DNA from: Chryseosolibacter histidinae
GTDB taxonomy: Bacteria > Bacteroidota > Bacteroidia > Cytophagales > Cyclobacteriaceae
Assembly (NCBI RefSeq): GCF_018598225.1
Contig: NZ_JAHESF010000012.1
Coordinates: 124,001 to 188,000, forward strand
Length of the DNA stretch: 64,000 nt
Reading direction: 5' to 3'
The notes beneath the pieces were generated by a model. The model worked only from the letters and a program-made list of their open reading frames with translations, had not been told where the DNA came from and made no database searches. This document shows positions 50,841 through 57,757 of this stretch, piece after piece; the first letter of the stretch is position 1; each line of letters starts with the position of its first letter. A program made the position numbers and the translations under genes.

Positions 50841-52061
50841 TTACCACGAATGGGTTGTCTGTCCCTCGAACGTCTGCTCATCCCAAAATGTCTTTTCGTA
50901 GAATGTGTAAGATCCTGATGTAACATCATAGTTATTGGGGATAGGTCCATCGTAGATATAAAGAGTCGCGTTCACGGAATATTGGTTGGTATAGCTATAA
51001 TTATTGGTTCCGAACACATTGTCTGTTATCGTTGCAGTGATCCGGTTTTTGTCGGAGTGATGTTGTGTATCAATAGCGCTATACCAGATTTTACGGCATT
51101 CCATGGTTGCATAATGCAGTGTGAAGCCTTGTTGGCCAATGATTGGGTAGTAGCAATAACAATCCTGTGTTTTTGAGGCTCGTGCCTGACCGCAACCAGG
51201 AGGATCACATACAGGATTGTTTGTGTCATAGATCGGCATCAGGCTTGTGCTGAGAGAGACGGAATAATTGAAATATAAATCCCATTTATCAGGAAGGTTA
51301 ATTTGTGCACTGCTACTGTAGCTGTAGGCAAGACGTCCGTTCGCCGATGCATCGGTCAAAGTCTTATGCTGGGTTGTCACGGGATTCACAATGATATTCA
51401 ACTTGTCGTTAGTGGCTGCTACAGACGGGAGCATGGCTATCTTACTATTGCTTCCTCCAACAATGATCTTTGTATTTGTTTCGTTATACTGAAAAATATG
51501 GCCTGCCACCATAATGATACCATCTTTGTTCAGCAAACGATCCATCAGCGGATTTGAAAGCTTCAACCGTGTAATTGCGCCATATTCATTGAAATCGAAC
51601 AAAGCTGCATGTTGGGCGACAAAAGGTGTTTGTGGGATCACAGGTTTTGTCTTGAGTCTTTTATCATCGGCTGGCAAAGATTCATACTCCTTCAGGAGAT
51701 TGAGCAAGTAGTCATCCTGTTCCTTCATAGCCTTAACATAGATATCCCTCATTGAAGTGAGCCCAAGTTTGGCAGTCCATTTTGACACAGACTCGGGCTC
51801 TGATGCCTTCAGTGCTTTCATGGTTTGCTCATACAGCTGTGGTGTAGGGATGATAAGGTAGTCACCGTTGAAATCAATGCCGTCGGGTGCGACAAACTCC
51901 GGTAACACGTTCTCTGTGACAGGTGAGGTTTTAGTTGGATCTTCGCTGCAAGACAATGCAAACAGGAAAAAAGCTACAAAAAACCATGTGCTGGATTTGG
52001 CCGGTGCGCAAAATTTAAAACGCCCAATGAGTGCTTCCGAAATTAAAGATGTTTTTTTCAT
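50841..52061 (-). CDS. Lipoprotein of unknown function with a Cys-rich C-terminal domain
   Basis: 406 residues from the Met at 52061 (MKKTSLISEA...); the frame opens 24 codons earlier in a region that does not look like a leader. The lipobox LFALS-C gives the acylated Cys38. A helical region (about 60-140: MKALKASEPESVSKWTAK, LLNLLKEYESLPADDKRLK) precedes a beta-rich part with several Tyr/Asn-rich strands. A cluster of Cys residues (VCDPPGCGQ, DCYCYYP, ATMECRK) may form disulphides. It resembles DUF4848-like Bacteroidota lipoproteins, but this is not certain. It is alone and AT-richer than its neighbours. Confidence 0.75.
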   Translation of the reverse strand: MKKTSLISEALIGRFKFCAPAKSSTWFFVAFFLFALSCSEDPTKTSPVTENVLPEFVAPDGIDFNGDYLIIPTPQLYEQTMKALKASEPESVSKWTAKLGLTSMRDIYVKAMKEQDDYLLNLLKEYESLPADDKRLKTKPVIPQTPFVAQHAALFDFNEYGAITRLKLSNPLMDRLLNKDGIIMVAGHIFQYNETNTKIIVGGSNSKIAMLPSVAATNDKLNIIVNPVTTQHKTLTDASANGRLAYSYSSSAQINLPDKWDLYFNYSVSLSTSLMPIYDTNNPVCDPPGCGQARASKTQDCYCYYPIIGQQGFTLHYATMECRKIWYSAIDTQHHSDKNRITATITDNVFGTNNYSYTNQYSVNATLYIYDGPIPNNYDVTSGSYTFYEKTFWDEQTFEGQTTHSW

Positions 52062-52159
52062 AATAGTTTTTTTAGGTCGATAACTGTATCTAAAAGCGAA
52101 TGGAAGCGCTACTACGTAGCAGCTATGGTACAAAGTTCAGCTTAGGGCTAAGAAAAGAA

Positions 52160-52279
52160 ATGCTTATAAAGGATGATTTTTCTTTCTGGGGCGGTGCTCC
52201 AGGTACCCAAAAGAAGTATTGCGCTATTGACCGACGGGGCTTACCTTGTGGTATGATCCAGGGTCGCAATTATCGATGA
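52160..52279 (+). CDS. Possible 39-residue peptide
   Basis: ATG at 52160 and TGA at 52277. The translation MLIKDDFSFWGGAPGTQKKY...CAIDRRGLPCGMIQGRNYR has two Cys and a WGG. No homologue is recognised; it may be chance within debris. Confidence 0.2.
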   Translation: MLIKDDFSFWGGAPGTQKKYCAIDRRGLPCGMIQGRNYR

Positions 52280-52328
52280 TGACGACATTTTGGCCAAGGC
52301 ACTGAAAAAAGAATTGCTGGGAATTTGA
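52263..52328 (+). pseudogene. Remnant of a response-regulator receiver domain
   Basis: One frame reads SRVAIIDDDDILAKALKKEL..., closely like the first strand and acidic pocket of a receiver domain (VAIIDDxxxLxKxLKxxL), then stops after 22 residues. A TGA lies just before it. This suggests a deleted signalling gene. Confidence 0.35.
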
Positions 52329-52464
52329 TGAAATCGAATCGGTACCTTTTTAAAAAAAGGATGTTATTATGTGACTTTTTCAGAATTGCTCATTTTCAAA
52401 TCTTGTCCTGAGTGATATTAGATTTGAGAACGTTGATTTCCGAATGAGCAAGATTCCCTTAAAT

Positions 52465-52490
52465 CTTAAAGTAGTTTATTTTTCTAAGCT
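52465..52490 (+). promoter_or_regulatory. CTTAAAGTAGTTTAT box, copy 1
   Basis: CTTAAAGTAGTTTATTTTTC followed by TAAGCTGAC. The first 15 bases are shared with copies at 54856 and 55569, and GCTGAC is shared with the copy at 54856. It lies about 185 bp before the AraC-type gene. Confidence 0.5.
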
Positions 52491-52669
52491 GACTTGTCGA
52501 TTTTTTTTGTGTACATGAAACCTGTAAAGATTGATGAGATGTCTATAAGAAGCAATGTATTGTAGCGTCTATTATTTTGGATGATGCTTCTTGTCGAAGT
52601 ATCTGTTCGGGAATTACCAGGTTGCCCCTTTATATCAAGATATTATAAAACGATAAAATCGTTGCCAGG

Positions 52670-53563
52670 ATGATTGTAAATGAATTACCTGATCCATCTG
52701 TTAATACTTTGGTCACAAAGGAAATGGCCGGCAATACTATTATTTTGTCGAGAACGTGCAATGCGTACCATCACCCTAAACATGAAACACCCTTTTTGCT
52801 TATTGCCAATCAGATCGGGCAGGGGAATTACTGCATGAATGGCAGGCAAGTTAAAATTGGTCCCAAACATTTTTATGTCTTAAATCCTGGCGACGAACTT
52901 TCAATTGATTTTCAGAGCAGTTTGGAAAGAGAAACACTTTTGATATTGTTTTCGGAACGGCTTTTTTACGAGGCGGCCTATCATGCAAATTCAGGTGTCC
53001 AGTCGTTATTAGATGATCCCAAAGCGCTAAAGACAACTGAAGCAATTAATTTTCCTCTGGTACCGTTTAAAATGCTGAATGAAATCGCGGCTTTAAGCAG
53101 TACTATTTCGAGCGGCGAAGTTAATAGCGCAGACATCGAGCAAAAGCTCATAAATCTTACTTCTTTCTTATTTGTGAATATGACTAGCGTACAGCGATGC
53201 CTTGACGAAATGTCTGCAATGAGGCAAAGCACCAAGGAGGAGTTGTTTTCTCGTGTTCAGCTCGCTGAAGAATACATACACGACAACATAACGCGTTTGT
53301 TGACCTTGGATGAAATTGCTGATCAGGTTTGTTTGAATAAATTTCATATGACCAGGCTTTTCAAAGAAATTCACAACATCACTCCGTACCAATATTTCCA
53401 AAAAGTGCGGATCGGTAAGGCCTACGAATTGCTTCAGAACGGACACAGCGTCACGGATGCCTGCCTGATGGTTGGCTTTGAATCGCTTGGCTCATTCAGT
53501 AATCTATTCAAAAAAATTTATGGATACGCTCCCTCTTCAATGTCAGACAAGTTGGTGATTTGA
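52670..53563 (+). CDS. AraC family transcriptional regulator
   Basis: 297 residues. The N-terminal 150 form a cupin-like sensor (HHPKHETPFLLIANQIGQGNYCMNGRQVKIGPKHFYVLNPGDE). The C-terminal HTH pair runs from about 200: LLTLDEIADQVCLNKFHMTRLFKEIHNITPYQYFQKVRIGKAYELLQNGHSVTDACLMVGFESLGSFSNLFKKIYGYAP. Both helix-turn-helix segments and the GF.....F...FK..G motif are intact. It may control genes in this accessory stretch. Confidence 0.93.
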   Translation: MIVNELPDPSVNTLVTKEMAGNTIILSRTCNAYHHPKHETPFLLIANQIGQGNYCMNGRQVKIGPKHFYVLNPGDELSIDFQSSLERETLLILFSERLFYEAAYHANSGVQSLLDDPKALKTTEAINFPLVPFKMLNEIAALSSTISSGEVNSADIEQKLINLTSFLFVNMTSVQRCLDEMSAMRQSTKEELFSRVQLAEEYIHDNITRLLTLDEIADQVCLNKFHMTRLFKEIHNITPYQYFQKVRIGKAYELLQNGHSVTDACLMVGFESLGSFSNLFKKIYGYAPSSMSDKLVI

Positions 53564-53739
53564 CGGAGTTCATTACCGTGAGGTGTCTTTAATCATCTGC
53601 CTCAGTACAGGATTTGATTTTTATTTATCTGTCGCGCATATTAAGGATGTGAACCGGACTCAAGGCTAAAATTGTCAATAATGAATAAGTGTTTTCTTCC
53701 CGGGATGTGTGTAATTGCAACCGTTACATTTTACTCCTT

Positions 53740-54168
53740 ATGAATTCATTGTACCCGGACGTGGACTGCTTTGCAAAGGGATTTTTAAATCAAACGTTGC
53801 CAAAGGATCTTTTTGATCACCTTGGCCACGTAAAAATCGCTATCTGGCATTTGAAACGATACTCTTTTGAAGAAACCATTTGTCGTGTAAGGGCTGCAAT
53901 TATCTTATTCAATCATGTAAATGGTGGCGAGAATACGGGCGAGCGTGGTTATCATGAAACAATTACAATATTTTGGCTAAAGGTTGTGCAGTCTTTCATG
54001 AAAGAGCTCCGGGAATTAACGGAGGATGAGGTCTATAATAAATTTGTTGCCACCAGACTGGCTGATCGCGACTTCATCTACAAGTTTTATGAAAAACAGT
54101 TTGTTGCCTCGGTCTACGCACGAGCGTATTATGTGGCACCTCTTGATGAATACAATCTTTTACGCTGA
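53740..54168 (+). CDS. Conserved hypothetical protein
   Basis: 142 residues from the Met at 53740 (MNSLYPDVDCF...); the frame opens 17 codons earlier. It fits a widespread uncharacterised family with the patterns FxxxTLPKxxxxHxxHVxxAxWxL (here TLPKDLFDHLGHVKIAIWHL), NxxxGxENTxxxGYHET (HVNGGENTGERGYHETITIFWL) and a Tyr/Phe-rich end. The conserved His and Glu residues hint at metal binding. No biochemical role is known to me. Confidence 0.75.
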   Translation: MNSLYPDVDCFAKGFLNQTLPKDLFDHLGHVKIAIWHLKRYSFEETICRVRAAIILFNHVNGGENTGERGYHETITIFWLKVVQSFMKELRELTEDEVYNKFVATRLADRDFIYKFYEKQFVASVYARAYYVAPLDEYNLLR

Positions 54169-54257
54169 ATTGCGGGACCCTGGGCAAAAAACAATGGTGA
54201 TCGCTTGCAGTTTTTAAGATAAGGAAGTTCTAGTGTGGATTAAAACCTCAAAGACTT

Positions 54258-54860
54258 GTGAGCCAAATAGAAAAATATAAACGTTTGTTAGACAATGTTC
54301 GGGAGGTTGTGTCACTTAGTCAGCAAGAAATCGAAGTGTTTCTCTCGGTGGTTGAAGTACGCCTATTCAAGAAGAAAGAGTTTGTGCTTCAGAGCGGCGA
54401 TCTTTGCAGGAATGAAACGTTTGTCAATAAGGGCTGCCTTAAAGTTTTCTATACTGACCTCAATGGGACACAGCACAACGTTAAGTTTGCCCCTGAAAAT
54501 TGGTGGTCTTTGGATCTCGAAAGCTTTGCCACCCAGATGCCTGCCTTCTATTCCATTCAGGCAATTGAGGATTCCGAATGCTTTCAGATAAGCAAGATGC
54601 ACCATGACTGGCTTTACGAGAAAGTTCCGCAATTAGAAAAGTTTGCTAAGCTGCGATATCAGAACGCATATATTATGTTGCAGCACAGGATGACCCAAAG
54701 CCTGTTCTCAACAGCCGAGCAAAAATATGATGCATTTACCAGGAAGTATCCGGGATTGGAGCTTCGCATTTCTCAAAAAGATATCGCTTCCTATCTCGGT
54801 GTGACTCCTGAGTTTCTGAGTATGATACGAAATAAGAGACAAAAGCATCGAATTCCTTAA
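54258..54860 (+). CDS. Crp/Fnr family transcriptional regulator
   Basis: 200 residues from a GTG at 54258. The cyclic-nucleotide-binding-like domain (about 20-120) includes FKKKEFVLQSGDLCRNETFVNKGCLKVFYTDLNG. The C-terminal winged helix is short but recognisable (LRISQKDIASYLGVTPEFLSMIRNK). Cyclic-nucleotide contacts are not conserved, as in many Bacteroidota members. The stop codon lies within copy 2 of the CTTAAAGTAGTTTAT repeat. Confidence 0.9.
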   Translation: MSQIEKYKRLLDNVREVVSLSQQEIEVFLSVVEVRLFKKKEFVLQSGDLCRNETFVNKGCLKVFYTDLNGTQHNVKFAPENWWSLDLESFATQMPAFYSIQAIEDSECFQISKMHHDWLYEKVPQLEKFAKLRYQNAYIMLQHRMTQSLFSTAEQKYDAFTRKYPGLELRISQKDIASYLGVTPEFLSMIRNKRQKHRIP

Positions 54861-54955
54861 AGTAGTTTATCTTTTTTGCTGACAGGTGTTAGTTGTTTTG
54901 TGTCAGAAAACAAAAAACGCATCTGTTATTTTCAACAACTGGCGTTTCGCTGTTA
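54855..54955 (+). repeat. Upstream copy of a duplicated doxX promoter and gene start
   Basis: CCTTAAAGTAGTTTATCTTTTTTG...GTTAGTTGTTTTGT... matches 55568-55672, with a shared TATTTTCAACAAC segment that in the other copy is codons 6-9 of doxX. The doxX ATG and some bases are missing here. Together the two copies bracket the GNAT gene as direct repeats of roughly 100 bp. Confidence 0.75.
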
Positions 54956-54997
54956 TCATTGGACGCTATTCTTTGCATAATCTGATTTTGAAGCAGC

Positions 54998-55516
54998 ATG
55001 ATGGATATTAGGACCGCGCATCTTGAAGAGCTTTCGAGGGTGGGGCTCATGCTCGTCGATGTTTATTCAGGCATTGATGGATTTCCGAGGCCTGCCGATC
55101 AGCCAGTTTATTACGCAATGTTATTGAAGGTTGGAGAATTATGCGTAAAGCCGGAAGTCGAAATAGTGGTGGCAGTGAATAAAGCGGGAGGCATTGAGGG
55201 TGCGGTTGTTTACTTTGGCAATATGAGATATTACGCATCAGGTGGAACAGCTACCCAAGAACCGAATGCTTCCGGATTTCGCTTCATGGCAGTCGTAGAA
55301 AAATCTCGTGGCAAGGGGATTGGTGAGATGCTGACGCTTGAATGTATTAAGAAAGCAAGATTGAAAGGGAAAAAGACAGTGATCATTCATACCTCCGCGG
55401 CAATGATCGGAGCCTTGAAGATGTATGAGAAACTTGGTTTTAATCGAGCCGCCGATCTGGATTTAGTCCAAAACGATTTACCGGTATTCGGTTTCCGTTA
55501 CTACTTGGATACATAA
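54998..55516 (+). CDS. GNAT family N-acetyltransferase
   Basis: 172 residues. The acetyl-CoA-binding motif A is RFMAVVEKSRGKGIGEMLTLECIKKARLKG (RxxGxG/A pattern RGKGIG), followed by motif B IIHTSAAMIGALKMYEKLGF. The N-terminal DIRTAHLEELSRVGLMLVDVY is the standard beta1-alpha1. The substrate is unknown. It is bracketed by the duplicated promoter region. Confidence 0.9.
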   Translation: MMDIRTAHLEELSRVGLMLVDVYSGIDGFPRPADQPVYYAMLLKVGELCVKPEVEIVVAVNKAGGIEGAVVYFGNMRYYASGGTATQEPNASGFRFMAVVEKSRGKGIGEMLTLECIKKARLKGKKTVIIHTSAAMIGALKMYEKLGFNRAADLDLVQNDLPVFGFRYYLDT

Positions 55517-55567
55517 TGATATAATACTTGAAAATGATACGCAATAAAAAGGCTAAAGCCATAATTT

Positions 55568-55672
55568 CCTTAAAGTAGTTTAATCTTTTTTCTTGCTGGT
55601 GGTAGTTGTTTTGTACAGGAAAAAGCAAAACAAAAAAAAGTTATGAAACATCTACTATTTTCAACAACGGGT
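55568..55672 (+). repeat. Downstream copy of the doxX promoter and gene start
   Basis: CCTTAAAGTAGTTTAATCTTTTTT...TGGTAGTTGTTTTGT... followed by the intact doxX ATG (55643) and CTATTTTCAACAACG. This is the functional-looking partner of 54855-54955. Confidence 0.75.
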
Positions 55673-56083
55673 GATTGGGCCGGTTTTATTCTTCGTATAC
55701 TGCTTGGGGCAATAATGCTTCCGCATGGAGCGCAAAAATTGTTTGGGTGGTTTGGAGGTTATGGTTTTACGCCAACAATGCAATTCTTTACTGATACCCT
55801 GAAATTACCATGGATTATCGGTTTGCTGGTAATTACGCTGGAATTTTTTGGAGCCGCTGCATTGATCGCCGGATTTGCAAGTAAAGTGTGGGCGTTTGGA
55901 CTGTTAGTAGTTATGGTTGGCGCAATAATCACCACAAACTACAAACACGGTCTTTTTATGAACTGGTTTGGAACCCAACAAGGAGAAGGTTATGAATATC
56001 ACTTGTTGGTGATCGGAATTTGTTTAGTAATCATGCTACTGGGTAGCGGACGCCTCTCATTAGACAATTGGATAGAAAAATAG
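55643..56083 (+). CDS. DoxX family membrane protein
   Basis: 146 residues with four hydrophobic helices: GFILRILLGAIMLPHGAQKLFGWFGGYGF (the conserved HGxQKLFG motif), WIIGLLVITLEFFGAAALIAGFASKVW, GLLVVMVGAIITTNYKHGLF and HLLVIGICLVIMLLGSGRLSLD. DoxX proteins are linked to thiosulphate:quinone oxidation or redox stress, but most members are unassigned. The upstream sequence is duplicated (54855-54955). Confidence 0.93.
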   Translation: MKHLLFSTTGDWAGFILRILLGAIMLPHGAQKLFGWFGGYGFTPTMQFFTDTLKLPWIIGLLVITLEFFGAAALIAGFASKVWAFGLLVVMVGAIITTNYKHGLFMNWFGTQQGEGYEYHLLVIGICLVIMLLGSGRLSLDNWIEK

Positions 56084-56466
56084 GCTTGATAATCGATCAG
56101 CATTAAACAGCAGCGCTCAGGGTTTTAAGGTTGGTCGAATGTAGCCGACCCTATATTCACGCTTTAAGTTGGCCACCCGTAAAATGTAAATTTTGAGTGG
56201 CCGACTCTGGTAAGTACGAAACAGAGATTGCATTTCATTAAAATACGCGAGTCAATTTTTTTTGTCAAGGCCAGAAAGCGTGTGTGCAATTTTCATCACG
56301 ACTAGTTGTAGGGTTCCTTCTTTGGAACGCAAATCGGCATGCAAAAATCAACATTGGTAAAACTACAATGTGAGTATATATAAGCATCTCGAGGCGTAAA
56401 AGTAATTTATTAACAAATGTTATTGGCTTTCTGCCATAGCAAACTTCATTATTGCAAAGTAATAGT
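56084..56466. other. A+T-rich intergenic region with a possible insertion-sequence remnant
   Basis: 383 bp without a gene. The stretch 56129-56207 contains the inverted pairs GGTTGGTCG/CCGACC and GTTGGCCAC/GTGGCCGAC around a TAAAATGTAAATTTTG centre, resembling multiple end repeats of an IS21-type element. The rest is plain A+T-rich sequence, and the promoter for the hydrolase gene was not identified. Confidence 0.4.
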
Positions 56467-57396
56467 ATGTCATTAAACATTGTTGGATCGACTGTAGCGT
56501 ATCTTCAGAACTTTGGCGCTTCAGATATTGATATCGCTTTCCAAAGGCTTGGAAAATCAACGGATGTTCCTGTTTTTCTTATAATGGGAGCAGGTGCTCA
56601 GATGATCTCATGGCCGGAAGGCTTATGCAATGAACTGATGAGCAAAGGGCTTCACCTTATTCGCTTTGATAACCGGGATTCTGGACTATCGACCCATTTT
56701 TCTCATTGTCCTCTCCCGGATTTCAATGCTGCCATGGCTGGTGATTTTTCAACAGTACCATATTCCTTATCGGAAATGGCCGCTGATACTGTTGCTCTAA
56801 TGGACGCCTTATGCTACGAACGTGTACACATTGTTGGAGCATCTATGGGTGGTATGATCGCACAAACCATAGCGATCGAGCACCGATCTCGTGTTAAAAG
56901 TTTAACTTCGATTATGTCGTCCACGGGGGCACAGGATGTAGGACAGACTGATTACTCTTTATTGGCAAAACTTGGAATGCCTCCTATGCACGATCGTCAG
57001 GAATATATCAAGTGGCGAATTAGATCCTTAAAAGCAACGGGCTCACCAATTTATCCCCTTAACGAAAGGCATGCTGAAGAAATTGCAGGTATAGCATGGG
57101 ATCGTGATCATGACCCGACTGCGATCGTCCGTCAGGCTGTTGCTGTACTAAAATCGGGTGATCGCACGTCACGGCTTCGCAGCTTGAAAATTCCTTCACT
57201 TGTTATACATGGCGATTCGGATGTAATGGTTAATGTCAGCGGAGGAATAGCGACAGCTGCGGCGATCCCAAATGCAAAGCTGCAAATTATTGAAGGAATG
57301 GGTCACAGTTTCCCTGAACAATTGTTTACAAGGCTCGCCTCATTAATTGTTGATCATATCTTCCTTGCAGAATTGCAGGTGAAGGACTACTATTAA
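56467..57396 (+). CDS. Alpha/beta hydrolase
   Basis: 309 residues from the ATG at 56467 (a TTG at 56452 is possible). The nucleophile elbow is VGASMGGM (Ser126), the acidic residue lies in GDSDVMVNV and the catalytic His in EGMGHSFP. The N-terminal FDNRDSGLSTHF is typical of the esterase/haloperoxidase-like group. No substrate can be assigned. It is followed by a strong terminator. Confidence 0.93.
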   Translation: MSLNIVGSTVAYLQNFGASDIDIAFQRLGKSTDVPVFLIMGAGAQMISWPEGLCNELMSKGLHLIRFDNRDSGLSTHFSHCPLPDFNAAMAGDFSTVPYSLSEMAADTVALMDALCYERVHIVGASMGGMIAQTIAIEHRSRVKSLTSIMSSTGAQDVGQTDYSLLAKLGMPPMHDRQEYIKWRIRSLKATGSPIYPLNERHAEEIAGIAWDRDHDPTAIVRQAVAVLKSGDRTSRLRSLKIPSLVIHGDSDVMVNVSGGIATAAAIPNAKLQIIEGMGHSFPEQLFTRLASLIVDHIFLAELQVKDYY

Positions 57397-57484
57397 TTGA
57401 GTGAGTTGGTGTAGGGAGCGTAGAGGGTGCTTCATTTCCCTTACCGGTAGGTCAATATAGAGAATTGAAAATGGAAAGCTATGT

Positions 57485-57517
57485 GCCTGCGATTACAATG
57501 AGTCGCAGGCTTTTTTT
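57485..57517 (+). terminator. Terminator after the alpha/beta hydrolase gene
   Basis: GCCTGCGA and TCGCAGGC around a 10-base loop, followed by TTTTTTT. Confidence 0.85.
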
Positions 57518-57564
57518 CTTGAATAATCACGTGGGCAAGCATGTAAGTCTTATCCAAAAAAAAT

Positions 57565-57672
57565 CATTGACGGCGTTTCCCTGATAGCCCCCACGACCAC
57601 TCACACAGATGGTCAGCAGCTCAGCCCCGCCCGGGGCCTTTTGAAGCCGTTAGAATACGAAAGACAGTGATA
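57565..57672 (+). pseudogene. Degraded fragment of a tolC-like gene
   Basis: TCACACAGATGGTCAGCAGC (57601-57620) is identical to 20 bases within the tolC-like gene (46913-46932). The preceding CATTGACGGCGTTTCCC is close to CATTGCGGCGTTTCTTCCC there, with a deletion in between. The frame reads HTDGQQLSPARG against HTDGQQPSPETG. The match suggests debris of a TolC paralogue just upstream of the SusC operon. Confidence 0.4.
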
Positions 57673-57757
57673 ATTCCAAATCACCATTTTCAGTGATGTA
57701 GATATTTTGGATTACCCTCATCTTTTCCCTTTATACCTAATCATAAACCTGTTCACT

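Larger units (their letters stand above)
52062..52669. other. A+T-rich intergenic region with gene debris and a shared promoter box
   Basis: 608 bp between divergent genes. It holds a 39-codon frame (52160-52279), a short response-regulator-like fragment (52263-52328) and a CTTAAAGTAGTTTAT box (52465-52479) that recurs at 54856 and 55569. No complete gene is seen. Confidence 0.5.

Noticed and set aside
57590-57640. A terminator at AGCCCCGCCCGGGGC
   Set aside because: The stem is only five or six bases and its T-tract is short; the real terminator for the preceding gene is at 57485-57517.
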